This document shows, piece after piece, positions 8,091 to 15,997 of a stretch of 32,919 bases of DNA (the first letter of the stretch is position 1; each line of letters begins with the position of its first letter). Source of the stretch: Candidatus Methanomethylophilaceae archaeon. Lineage in GTDB: Archaea > Thermoplasmatota > Thermoplasmata > Methanomassiliicoccales > Methanomethylophilaceae. Location of the stretch: contig JAEDGA010000010.1 of the NCBI GenBank assembly GCA_016297775.1, positions 1 to 32,919 on the forward strand. Reading direction: 5' to 3'. The translations under genes and the position numbers were made by a program. The notes under the pieces are model-generated. The model saw only the letters and a program-made list of their open reading frames with translations, searched no databases and had not been told where the DNA came from.

Positions 8091-8684
8091 CTTCTCCCCG
8101 TACTTACCGTAGATCCTGACGATGTCCCTTGCCTCCGCGGTACCGTGCTGAACGAGCTTGTCGCGGGTCTTTATCGCATGGATGAAACAGTCCATATCCT
8201 CCAGCTCGAGACGGTTGCCTACGGTGAACTCGTCGTCCGGCAATGCATCGATCCTGCGGGAGTAACTGACGCGGTCGTTGTTTATGGTGACCTTGATGGA
8301 CAGATTGTCGAACTGCTGACACCACAGCATCTTGACCTTGCTCGCCTTGGTCTTCTTCACACGCTTGTCGCCGGGAAGCTCGATGGAACAAACACGGAGT
8401 CTCCTTCCGTCCTCCAGGAAGAACTCGTCGTCCACCGCGATGATGTCATCCTCTTCGGTCTCGGTCACCGCCCTCTCGGAAACGGGACCGTCGCTGATGA
8501 CGACCTGCATCTTGATGATCTTGGGAAGTGCGATCGTGGTGGAGAACGTACGTCCACACTCGGAACATTTGAGCGTGGCCTCCAAGGATGCCTTTCCCAT
8601 GCGGCCTCTCAAGACCTCGTGAACGGTCTCGTCGTCGCAATCCGGACAGTCGTAGTACAGTGTTTCGGGGACTTCTCTCTGCAT
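8046..8684 (-). CDS. HVO_0476-family zinc finger protein
   Basis: Conserved euryarchaeal protein of unknown function. An N-terminal zinc ribbon is formed by CPDC (13-16) and CSEC (about 40-43), with the intervening TVHEVLRGR segment typical of the family. It is followed by a basic KVKMLWCQQFDNLSIKVTINN region and a beta-rich C-terminal part containing RRIDALPDDEFTVG and ending in an acidic tail. The basic middle and zinc ribbon suggest nucleic acid or ribosome contact, but this is inference. It begins 10 bp after the MBL hydrolase stop, with GAGAGGA as ribosome binding site, so the two form an operon. Its last 45 bp overlap the convergent HAD gene. Confidence 0.82.
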   Translation of the reverse strand: MQREVPETLYYDCPDCDDETVHEVLRGRMGKASLEATLKCSECGRTFSTTIALPKIIKMQVVISDGPVSERAVTETEEDDIIAVDDEFFLEDGRRLRVCSIELPGDKRVKKTKASKVKMLWCQQFDNLSIKVTINNDRVSYSRRIDALPDDEFTVGNRLELEDMDCFIHAIKTRDKLVQHGTAEARDIVRIYGKYGEKSYPVLDFEDDVEDI

Positions 8685-8694
8685 TATATTCCTC

Positions 8695-9276
8695 TCATTT
8701 CGTCATGAAGGGGAAACCGTGCCCCGGGACGATAACATCGGCATACCCTGCTATTGAGTTTATACTTTTCATCGCGAGGGCGGGATCGACATTATGTCTG
8801 GGAGGCACCATCTTGCGATAGTTGTCCTCGAGCGGGATGGCGTCGCCGGCTATGGCATACCTCCTGTCGTCACCGTCCACGAACACGGACATGCTGTCCA
8901 TGGTGTGTCCCGGCGTGTGTACCAGGGTGATGTCATCGCAGATGCATGTCTCCTCGTCTATGATGTTGACGCGGTAATCCTTCGCATCCGCGGCAGGACC
9001 GTCCCAAGCGTATATCTCCGCATTGGGGAACATATCCAGGTTCTCTATGTGATCCTGATGCCAATGGGTTATGACGACCGTATCAACGTCCTTGGCGAAG
9101 ATACCCAATTCCCTGAAGGATGATTTCAGAGCCGGGCGCATATACTTGGAGCTCGTGTCCACAACGATGAGACTGTCCCCTGACCTTACCAGAGTGGATG
9201 TGGAATGGGCCTCCAGGACCTCGCCCTCATCCGACCTGAATAACGAACCGACCGCTAGGATGTCCAATGTCGTCAT
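8695..9276 (-). CDS. MBL-fold metallo-hydrolase
   Basis: Metallo-beta-lactamase fold hydrolase. The HxHxDH metal motif is HWHQDH (71-76); further ligands are H120 in HTPGHT, D145 in AGDA and the His of PGHG near the C-terminus, so a dinuclear site is complete. At 193 residues it is a minimal single-domain member, resembling small glyoxalase-II-like or MBLAC1-like proteins; the physiological substrate is not evident. The ATG at 9276 is 25 bp from a strong TTATATAA element and lacks a ribosome binding site, pointing to a leaderless mRNA. It is cotranscribed with the HVO_0476-type zinc protein. Confidence 0.88.
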   Translation of the reverse strand: MTTLDILAVGSLFRSDEGEVLEAHSTSTLVRSGDSLIVVDTSSKYMRPALKSSFRELGIFAKDVDTVVITHWHQDHIENLDMFPNAEIYAWDGPAADAKDYRVNIIDEETCICDDITLVHTPGHTMDSMSVFVDGDDRRYAIAGDAIPLEDNYRKMVPPRHNVDPALAMKSINSIAGYADVIVPGHGFPFMTK

Positions 9277-9296
9277 GAGGATGCTATTGTCGAGCG

Positions 9297-9304
9297 TTAT
9301 ATAA
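9297..9304 (-). promoter_or_regulatory. TATA box for the MBL hydrolase operon
   Basis: The perfect palindrome TTATATAA is centred 24-25 bp from the ATG at 9276. As the motif is symmetric it could also serve the plus strand, but no gene starts about 25 bp to the right. Confidence 0.6.
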
Positions 9305-9380
9305 GAGGTCTGCGGAAATACGCATCATCTTTAAAAACACTCGCAACACTGGGTCATGATATGCTGGACGATGTAAAACG

Positions 9381-9388
9381 TATTATTT
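9381..9388 (+). promoter_or_regulatory. Probable TATA element for the HemK2-type methyltransferase
   Basis: TATTATTT is centred 25-26 bp before the ATG at 9410, and no ribosome binding site lies between. A second A/T stretch, CTTTAAAAAC at 9329-9338, could be an alternative upstream promoter giving a leader of about 50 nt. Confidence 0.45.
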
Positions 9389-9409
9389 CCGCACCGTATT
9401 CCACGTATC

Positions 9410-9982
9410 ATGGAATACGATCCGGAACTGAGCGTCAGGGAACATCCCGACGTTTATCCCCCGTCCGAGGACAGCATATTTCTGATAGAGTGTCTGGATG
9501 TCTCTCCGGGAGAGAGGGTTTTGGAGATCGGGTGCGGTTCCGGAGTCGTATCCATGCATTGCGTCAAGAACGGATGTACGGTCATGTCCGTGGACATCAA
9601 TCCCGATGCGGTAAGTATCACGAGGTCCAATATGGAGGATAACGGATTGATCGCGGATGTACGCCTATCCGACCTGTATTCGAACGCGGAAGGGCACTTC
9701 GACACCATCGTCTTCAACCTGCCGTATCTCCCGGTGGATGAGGAAGGTATGCTGGCGAAGGCATGGTCCGGCGGCGATGACGGGATGGGGCCCCTCCCGG
9801 AACTTCTGGAAAAAGCACCGGAACATCTTCTTCCCGGCGGACGCGTGGTGGTAGTGGTTTCCTCGCTTATGGATAAAGAAGCCCTCGACAGCTGTCTGTC
9901 GGGGCATGATGTAAAGGTTTTGGGAAGACTCCCGCTCTTCTTCGAAGAGCTGAGGGTCTTGGAGATCAGAGGATCTTCTTGA
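9410..9982 (+). CDS. HemK2/Mtq2-type class I SAM-dependent methyltransferase
   Basis: Short (190-residue) Rossmann-fold methyltransferase of the HemK2/Mtq2/N6AMT1 group, which in eukaryotes methylates the GGQ glutamine of release factor eRF1; an archaeal aRF1 target is inferred. The N-terminal VYPPSEDSIFLIE is characteristic. The SAM-binding motif is LEIGCGSGVVSM (38-49), an acidic ribose ligand lies in SVDINPDAV, and the catalytic NPPY-type motif reads NLPY (103-106), with Leu in the second position. The late GGDDGMGPLPELLE segment also fits the family. It appears leaderless. It is transcribed alone, and its last 17 bp overlap the convergent gatE. Confidence 0.85.
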   Translation: MEYDPELSVREHPDVYPPSEDSIFLIECLDVSPGERVLEIGCGSGVVSMHCVKNGCTVMSVDINPDAVSITRSNMEDNGLIADVRLSDLYSNAEGHFDTIVFNLPYLPVDEEGMLAKAWSGGDDGMGPLPELLEKAPEHLLPGGRVVVVVSSLMDKEALDSCLSGHDVKVLGRLPLFFEELRVLEIRGSS

Positions 9983-11831
9983 TCTCCTGGGACAATATAT
10001 CGCTCACGCGCTTTCCGTCCAGTTTTCCCTTGAGGGCACCCATGACGGGGCCCATCAGCGGACCCACGGCGCCCATCCCCTTGGATCTGACGAAGTCCGC
10101 ACGCTCTGCCACAATTCCTGCGATTATGGCGACGGCTTCGCTCTCGTCCACGGCTTCCAGCCCCAGCTTGGACACCGCGGCCTTGGGTCCGTTTCCGGAC
10201 TGTGCCATCTCCTTGATGATCGCGGGGAGGGCCTCTTTCGCGAACGCACCGGAGGACAGCATGGTGAACAGTTCGGTCATGCGCGCCTGATCCAGCACGG
10301 ACGTGTCCACACCCGCGGTCTCCAGCTCGCCGTATGTGTTGAGCAGGGTGGTGGCGGCCACGGATGACATGCCGTTCATGGATGCCAGGGTCTCGAACAT
10401 ATCGATCTTGTCCTCTCTGACGATCTGCCTGGCCTGCTGTCCGTTGATGCCATACTGTGACACCATGCGCTTCTCGATCTCCTCGGGAAGCTCGGGGAGG
10501 TTGTCCCTGACCTGTTGCATCCTCTCGGCCGTGATGGTGATCGGCGGGACATCGGTCTCGGGATACATCCTGGCGGCCCCGGGCAGCGGCCTGGAGTACT
10601 TGGAGGTACCGTCGGGCAGGGGATCCCTGGTCTCCTCCGGTACGCCGACCAATGCCTCGTTGGCCCTGATTACCGCCATCTCGAGGGCATCCTTCGCCCT
10701 CTTCTCCTTGGCGGCACATATTGCGAATGCGTCGAACTCCCCGTTCATTCCGAGGAAGTCCCTGAGCTGGTCCACGAACTCGGGTTCAATACCGTAGTTG
10801 GGAAGCTCGTCGGAATGGAAGATACCCTTGACACCCTTGGTGCGGGCCCTCTGGGCCATCTCCGCTCCGAGTCTGAGGGTTCCGTTGTCACCGTTCATGA
10901 CGCCCTTGAAACCGGGGAGACGGACGGCGATGACCTTTCCCTTATCGGAAAGCGCACCCTTGATGACCTTGGATGCGCTGGTCTTGAAGATGTTGGTGAC
11001 ATCGACGGGCTCGAATGCGACGGGCACGGTGCCCCTGTCGTTGAGTATGCCCTTCACCCTGATCAGCATGTTCTGTCTCTTCATCTCGTTCTCAACGAAG
11101 ACAGGGAGCATCCTAAGCTCCTGCACGCCCTTGATCTCGATACGTGCCCCTCCGGGAACGGAGATGTTCAGATCCTCCCTGATGGTGCCTATACCGCGCT
11201 TCACACGCCTGGTGGCACGCAGGAGGGTTCCGATCCTCAGGGCGACCTCCATGACCTCCTCGGGGTCGTGCATGTCGGGGCCCGTCGCTATCTCTATGAG
11301 AGGTATTCCGAGCCTGTCGGTACGATAGGTGACCTCTGCATCGTTGGACTCCACCTTACGGCATGCGTCCTCCTCGAGACAGATCGAGAGGATGGAGTAA
11401 TCGCGTCCGTTCACGTCGATGCTTCCGTTCATGGCGACCAGTGCGGTCCTCTGGAAACCGGATGTGTTGGAACCGTCCACGACGATCTTCCTCATGAAGT
11501 GGATCTCGTCCACGACGCGTGCGCGCATCATCTCGGAGAAGGTGAGAGTGGTGGCCAGAGCCTCGGCGTTGGTGTCATGCGGAGGCTCCTCGTCCAGCTC
11601 CACGAGACAGGATGTGCCCTCGCAGGACTGGTATCTGTAACCGAGGTTCCTCTGGAACTGTGCCAGTGCCGCCCTGTCGATCTCTCCCATCTCGGATGTG
11701 GTGGGCCTGAGCCTCCTGTAGCAGGAACCGTGACCCTCCTCGCAGAGATGGCTGTCGCAGGAACAGAACAGTTTCTTCGTATCCAACTGCTGGTGGATCT
11801 CGATACCGCATGTGAGCTTGTGTTCGGTCAT
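9966..11831 (-). CDS. gatE: Glu-tRNA(Gln) amidotransferase subunit E
   Basis: Subunit E of archaeal GatDE, which converts misacylated Glu-tRNA(Gln) into Gln-tRNA(Gln): GatE binds the tRNA and phosphorylates the Glu, using ammonia from GatD. The N-terminus CGIEIHQQLDTKKLFCSC is diagnostic, with further GatB/E signatures SYRRLRPT-like (CYRRLRPTTSE), RTDRLGIPLIEIATGP and IREDLNISV. An internal AspRS-like insert precedes the C-terminal tail and YqeY-like helices (KGMGAVGPLMGPVMG). At 621 residues it has normal length. The start is the ATG at 11831, which overlaps the gatD stop by 1 bp (TGATG); the same frame is open further upstream but that part is antisense-like shadow within gatD. The 3' end overlaps the convergent methyltransferase by 17 bp. 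Confidence 0.97.
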   Translation of the reverse strand: MTEHKLTCGIEIHQQLDTKKLFCSCDSHLCEEGHGSCYRRLRPTTSEMGEIDRAALAQFQRNLGYRYQSCEGTSCLVELDEEPPHDTNAEALATTLTFSEMMRARVVDEIHFMRKIVVDGSNTSGFQRTALVAMNGSIDVNGRDYSILSICLEEDACRKVESNDAEVTYRTDRLGIPLIEIATGPDMHDPEEVMEVALRIGTLLRATRRVKRGIGTIREDLNISVPGGARIEIKGVQELRMLPVFVENEMKRQNMLIRVKGILNDRGTVPVAFEPVDVTNIFKTSASKVIKGALSDKGKVIAVRLPGFKGVMNGDNGTLRLGAEMAQRARTKGVKGIFHSDELPNYGIEPEFVDQLRDFLGMNGEFDAFAICAAKEKRAKDALEMAVIRANEALVGVPEETRDPLPDGTSKYSRPLPGAARMYPETDVPPITITAERMQQVRDNLPELPEEIEKRMVSQYGINGQQARQIVREDKIDMFETLASMNGMSSVAATTLLNTYGELETAGVDTSVLDQARMTELFTMLSSGAFAKEALPAIIKEMAQSGNGPKAAVSKLGLEAVDESEAVAIIAGIVAERADFVRSKGMGAVGPLMGPVMGALKGKLDGKRVSDILSQEIKKIL

Positions 11832-13162
11832 CAGAACTCCCTCCTGTCGCTCATCTCGCCGGCAAGAGGAGTCTGCATGACTCTCTTGGCCTCCTCGGCA
11901 TCGGCTGTATTGGCGAGTGCCCATTTGAGCTTGACATAGGCCGTCTCCGGAAGCATGTCCATCACGGAGATCACGCCGGCGTTGATGAGATCCCTTCCGG
12001 TGTTGTAGACGTTCATGTTGACGCGTCCGTTGAGACACTGGGAGGTCATCACCACCACGGTGCCGTTCCTGACGGCATCCGCTATGGCGGGGATCATGTT
12101 GGAATTGACATGACCCAGACCGGATCCCGCGATGACGACGCCCTTGGCACCGGTGATGATGGGTCCGAACACCTCCGGATCCATTCCGGGGAAGAACTGC
12201 AGAAGTACGACATCCTTCTCCATCGCGGTCCTTGCCACGGCCTTCCCATCGGACACGGGCCTGCACTCGGTGATGATCTCCACCTTCCCTGCCGCATCCA
12301 CGTGGGCCACAGGGGTGGCGTTGATGCTGTGGAACGCATCGCGTCTGGAGGTGTGCATCTTCCTTACCCTGGTACCGTTGTGCACGGCGAAAGAATCGTC
12401 CCCGCCGGTGTCGTGCATTATCACATAGACACCGGCCCTTTTGGCCTGAGTACAGAATTTGGCACATGCCATGAGGTTGGTGGATGCGTCCGAGGACGGA
12501 CGGTCGGATGACCTCTGCGCACCAACGAGTACGACCGGTTTGGGAACGTCCCCGAGCATGAAAGAGAGTGCGGCGGCGGTGTATCCCATGGTATCCGTAC
12601 CGTGAGGGATGATGACCGCGTCGGCACCGTTGTTAATCTCCTCTGCGACACAATCGGCGAGCGCCTGCCAATTACATACGTCCATGTTCTCCGAGAAGAT
12701 GGAGAAGAGCACCTTCGCGCGTATGTTGGCTACCTCCCTGATCTCGGGGATGGCATTGATCATGTCCGAGGTGGACAGAGCGGGGTGTACCGCACCGGTG
12801 CGGTAATCGACATAGGATGCGATGGTACCGCCGGTACCGATGAGGACGATGGTCGGAAGTCCTTTCTTCTCCTCGGTGACCATCTCCTTCCTCTCGTGAT
12901 CCACGGGCCTGTCGGTCACCGTGATCTTGGAATCGGGCCCTACCCTGATCCCGACGTTGTATCCGCTCTTCATCTTCAGTATGACGATGTCGGGTGCGCT
13001 GAATTCGTGATGCGGCATTACCTTTCCGCTATATGTCTGACCGTCGGTCTCCAGGGTGACCATGCAACCCTCGGAGGCACCGGCGGACTCGAGGAACCTC
13101 TTTGTCTCGTCGGAGTAACTCATGATGCTCACGGCATTATCCGACACAACCTTATTAGACAT
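11831..13162 (-). CDS. gatD: Glu-tRNA(Gln) amidotransferase subunit D
   Basis: The asparaginase-like glutaminase subunit of GatDE, releasing ammonia from Gln or Asn for GatE. An N-terminal beta-barrel domain (about 1-95) with GKVMPHHEFS is followed by the L-asparaginase core: GTGGTIAS (109-116), HGTDTM (187-192) and VVLVGAQRSSDRPSSD, which supply the catalytic Thr/Thr/Asp/Lys set. Length 443 fits. The ATG at 13162 is 24-25 bp from a small TATA element, suggesting a leaderless start; an internal ATG at 13123 with a weak GTGA upstream is the alternative. gatD-gatE form a two-gene operon with 1-bp overlap. The promoter region is shared with the divergent hypB. Confidence 0.97.
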   Translation of the reverse strand: MSNKVVSDNAVSIMSYSDETKRFLESAGASEGCMVTLETDGQTYSGKVMPHHEFSAPDIVILKMKSGYNVGIRVGPDSKITVTDRPVDHERKEMVTEEKKGLPTIVLIGTGGTIASYVDYRTGAVHPALSTSDMINAIPEIREVANIRAKVLFSIFSENMDVCNWQALADCVAEEINNGADAVIIPHGTDTMGYTAAALSFMLGDVPKPVVLVGAQRSSDRPSSDASTNLMACAKFCTQAKRAGVYVIMHDTGGDDSFAVHNGTRVRKMHTSRRDAFHSINATPVAHVDAAGKVEIITECRPVSDGKAVARTAMEKDVVLLQFFPGMDPEVFGPIITGAKGVVIAGSGLGHVNSNMIPAIADAVRNGTVVVMTSQCLNGRVNMNVYNTGRDLINAGVISVMDMLPETAYVKLKWALANTADAEEAKRVMQTPLAGEMSDRREF

Positions 13163-13182
13163 ATCGCACGCGCGCTCGCAAC

Positions 13183-13190
13183 CTTAATAG
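13183..13190. promoter_or_regulatory. Shared bidirectional TATA element of gatD and hypB
   Basis: CTTAATAG (CTATTAAG on the other strand) is the only A/T-rich patch in the 51 bp between the two start codons. Its centre lies about 25 bp from the gatD ATG and about 27 bp from the hypB ATG, the distance expected for leaderless archaeal transcripts in both directions. Neither start has a clear ribosome binding site. Confidence 0.55.
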
Positions 13191-13213
13191 TGGGGCAGAG
13201 GATTATGCCACAT

Positions 13214-13864
13214 ATGCACAACGTCACAGTCGGCATGGAGTTCGACGTACTCAAAGAGAACAACAACATCGCCAACGAGAACTACGATATGCTCAAGGAG
13301 CACGACATAGTGTCCGTCGATTTCATGGGGTCCATCGGAGCCGGTAAGACCGCACTCATAATCAGACTGGCAGAGAAGCTTAGGGAGAAGGGCCTCAGAG
13401 TGCACGCCATAGCCGGGGACGTGACCGGTGCAGATGACATGAACAGGATGGTCGCATCAGGGATCACAACAACCAACTGCAACACCGGCAAGGAGTGTCA
13501 TCTTGATGCCAACATGGTGCACAGATGTCTCCACGGAATCGATCTATCCCAGATCGATGTGCTGCTGATCGAGAACGTCGGCAACCTCGTCTGTCCAGCG
13601 GACTTCCCGCTCGGTACGGACATGAGGGTCGTGGTGATATCCACCACGGAGGGCGACGATATGGTCAGGAAGCATCCGGACATCTTCATCCACTCGGACT
13701 TCGCCATATTGAACAAGGTGGACATCGCGGATGCCGTCGGTGTGGACCCGAATATCCTCCTGAACGATTACAAGAAGCTCACGGGTGGGAGGAAGACCAT
13801 GATTGAGACCAGTGCCAGACAGGGCACCGGATTGGATGCCGTCATAGAGGAGCTCGGACTTTGA
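13214..13864 (+). CDS. hypB: Hydrogenase nickel incorporation GTPase HypB
   Basis: SIMIBI-class GTPase that with HypA delivers nickel to [NiFe]-hydrogenase precursors. The N-terminus (DVLKENNNIANENYDMLKEH) is a typical HypB helix, followed by the P-loop GSIGAGKT (39-46), the metal-site motif CNTGKECH (C89, C95, H96), the LLIENVGNLVCPA switch region and the base-recognition NKVD. There is no N-terminal His-rich nickel store. The ATG at 13214 gives the usual MHNV start and is 27 bp from the shared TATA; an ATG three codons earlier (13205) is open. hypA is not adjacent. The stop is directly followed by purD, whose ribosome binding site overlaps the hypB stop. Its presence implies a [NiFe]-hydrogenase elsewhere in the genome. 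Confidence 0.96.
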   Translation: MHNVTVGMEFDVLKENNNIANENYDMLKEHDIVSVDFMGSIGAGKTALIIRLAEKLREKGLRVHAIAGDVTGADDMNRMVASGITTTNCNTGKECHLDANMVHRCLHGIDLSQIDVLLIENVGNLVCPADFPLGTDMRVVVISTTEGDDMVRKHPDIFIHSDFAILNKVDIADAVGVDPNILLNDYKKLTGGRKTMIETSARQGTGLDAVIEELGL

Positions 13865-13873
13865 GGTGATATG

Positions 13874-15196
13874 ATGAAGGTACTTGCAGTCGGAGGAGGA
13901 GGCAGAGAGAATGCGGCCGTAGAAGCGTTCCACAGAGGTGGCGCGGAGGTCTTCGCGGTCATGAAGAACGCCAATCCGGGCATAATAGCCAGATCGTCGA
14001 AGTACAAGCTCATGGACGAGAAGGATGTGGAAGGCGTCGTGGCATTCGCGAAGGAATGTGGCGTCGATCTGGCATTCATCGGACCGGAAGCACCGTTGGA
14101 GGTCGGGCTGTCGGATGCTCTGCAGGCCGCAGGCATAAAATGTGCATCCCCCACCAAATCCGCTGCCAGGATAGAGACGTCCAAGTCCTTCATGAGGGAA
14201 CTCGTGAACAAGTACTCCATAGCCGGCAATCTGGAATACGCATCCTTCGACAATGCTAAGGACTGCGAAGAGTACCTCAGGACGATCGATCACGAGATAG
14301 TGGTCAAACCCGTCGGGCTCACCGGAGGAAAGGGTGTCAAGGTCCAGGGAGAGCACCTCCTGTCGTTCGAGGATACGATGGCATACGTCAACGAGATCTT
14401 CGAGAACAACATCGGCGGAGCCGGCGTCATCATCGAGGAGAAGGCCGTCGGGGAGGAGTTCACACAGATGGTGTTCTGCGACGGTAAGAGGATCGTTCCC
14501 ATGCCCCTCGTCCAGGATCACAAAAGAGCGTACGAAGGAGATGTGGGACCCAACACCGGAGGTATGGGATCATACAGCGACTGCAACCACCTTCTGCCTT
14601 TCATAACCAGCGGAGAACGCCAGGCGGCCATTGACATCATCCAGAAGGTCATAGATGCCATGGCCAAGGAGGGATGCCCCTACCACGGAGTCCTCTACGG
14701 ACAATTCATGCTCACGGCCAAGGGCCCCAAGATCATCGAGTTCAACGCGAGATTCGGCGACCCCGAGGCGATGAATGTCCTCTCCATCCTCAAGACCAAT
14801 TTCCAGGATGTCTGTATGATGATGGCCGACGGATGTCTTAAGGACAACATCCGTTTCGAATACAAGGCCACAGTGTGCAAGTATGTGGTACCGAAAGGAT
14901 ACGGTGTGAAATCCGAGGTGGGAAAGGAGATCTCCTTCGATACCGAGGGTATCGAAAAATCCGGTGCGGTCGTGTACTATGCCAACATCGACGAGAAGGA
15001 CGGTAAACTTGTCACCATGTCCTCCAGATCCGCAGGTATCGTCGGTATCGGATACTATCTCGAAGAGGCGGAGAGGAACTGCGAGGCGGCACTCGAATTC
15101 GTCAAGAGCGACTGGATCTTCGTACGTCACGATATCGGAAAGAAGGAACTGGTCCAGAAGAGAGTGGACCATATGAACGGACTCCGCTCCGCATGA
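13874..15196 (+). CDS. purD: Phosphoribosylamine-glycine ligase (GAR synthetase)
   Basis: ATP-grasp enzyme for the second step of purine biosynthesis, joining phosphoribosylamine and glycine. Seen: N-terminal VLAVGGGGRENA, FIGPEAPLEVGLSDALQAAG, the ATP-grasp lid KPVGLTGGKGVKV, PLVQDHKRAYEGDVGPNTGG and the metal-binding EFNARFGDPEAM. Length 440 matches the family. The ATG at 13871 abuts GAGGTGAT, so the ATG at 13874, four bases beyond GGTGA, is the better spaced start. It overlaps truA by 4 bp. Its place behind hypB looks like packing rather than pathway grouping, since other pur genes are not in the window. Confidence 0.97.
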   Translation: MKVLAVGGGGRENAAVEAFHRGGAEVFAVMKNANPGIIARSSKYKLMDEKDVEGVVAFAKECGVDLAFIGPEAPLEVGLSDALQAAGIKCASPTKSAARIETSKSFMRELVNKYSIAGNLEYASFDNAKDCEEYLRTIDHEIVVKPVGLTGGKGVKVQGEHLLSFEDTMAYVNEIFENNIGGAGVIIEEKAVGEEFTQMVFCDGKRIVPMPLVQDHKRAYEGDVGPNTGGMGSYSDCNHLLPFITSGERQAAIDIIQKVIDAMAKEGCPYHGVLYGQFMLTAKGPKIIEFNARFGDPEAMNVLSILKTNFQDVCMMMADGCLKDNIRFEYKATVCKYVVPKGYGVKSEVGKEISFDTEGIEKSGAVVYYANIDEKDGKLVTMSSRSAGIVGIGYYLEEAERNCEAALEFVKSDWIFVRHDIGKKELVQKRVDHMNGLRSA

Positions 15197-15987
15197 GCGA
15201 ACGCAGAGTTGCCGTAAAGATCGCGTATCTGGGGAAACTGTTCTCCGGATCGCAGATCCAACCCGGACTGTACACGGTGGAGGGCCAGGTCGTCTCGGAC
15301 CTGCTAACCACCGGCGATGGCAGACCGGAGGAGTGGTTCGACCTCAAGGTATCCAGCCGTACCGATGCGGGTGTGAACTCATACGGTAACGTGATAGTCT
15401 TCAACACCGCATTCAACGACAACGAATCATTGTTGAGAGCGTTGAATGCGGTATCCAAGAACGTCTTCTACCTGGCGATAGCCAACGTGGACAAGGATTT
15501 CAATCCCCGCTATGCGGACAGCCGCACGTATCTGTACAGGATCACATGCAAGGATGCGGATATCGGCAGGATGAGGGAATGTGCCGAGATATTCAGGGGA
15601 AGACACGATTTCAAGAGATTCTGCAAATATGACGGAAAACCGACCGAGACGGAACTCACATCCGTCAGGGTGTTGGAATCCGAGAACGGGATATTCCTCG
15701 AATTCAAATCAAGATATTTCCTGTGGAACATGATCCGCAGGATATCATCGGCGATAATCGAGGTGGGAAGGGGGAGAGCGGAGGTCTCCGATGTGAAGGA
15801 GGTACTTGACGGAAGGGAAGGAAACTTCGGTCTGGGACAGGCGGATGCCCTCACTCTTACAGAGGTCACCTACAACACGATTGAATTCGTCGAGTACGGA
15901 TCCGAACCGCTCAGAAACAGATCAGAGAGATTGTTCGAAAGTGCCAGAATGGAGACGGAATTCTATGGACACATGTGTCGTTATTGA
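15193..15987 (+). CDS. truA: tRNA pseudouridine synthase A
   Basis: TruA-family enzyme forming pseudouridine at positions 38-40 of tRNA anticodon stem-loops. The catalytic Asp is D58 in the SSRTDAGV motif; RYADSRTYLYRI, the FKRFCKYDGKPTET region and the YFLWNMIRRI segment are also family-typical. 264 residues, normal for archaeal TruA. The ATG overlaps the purD stop (ATGA), so it is translationally coupled. The translin-like gene begins right after or just inside its 3' end. Confidence 0.95.
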   Translation: MSERRVAVKIAYLGKLFSGSQIQPGLYTVEGQVVSDLLTTGDGRPEEWFDLKVSSRTDAGVNSYGNVIVFNTAFNDNESLLRALNAVSKNVFYLAIANVDKDFNPRYADSRTYLYRITCKDADIGRMRECAEIFRGRHDFKRFCKYDGKPTETELTSVRVLESENGIFLEFKSRYFLWNMIRRISSAIIEVGRGRAEVSDVKEVLDGREGNFGLGQADALTLTEVTYNTIEFVEYGSEPLRNRSERLFESARMETEFYGHMCRY

Positions 15988-15997
15988 AGAAACGGAT

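Noticed and set aside
9361..9642. 93-codon plus-strand open frame overlapping the start of the HemK2-type gene
   Set aside because: It soon becomes an out-of-frame reading of the methyltransferase, with Arg/Gly-rich sequence and no motif.
10515..11939. 474-codon plus-strand open frame opposite gatE
   Set aside because: Antisense shadow of gatE with repetitive composition and no motif; gatE carries the family signatures.
11832..12467. In-frame upstream extension of gatE through gatD
   Set aside because: The extension is an out-of-frame reading of gatD; GatE family similarity starts at the ATG at 11831, which overlaps the gatD stop.
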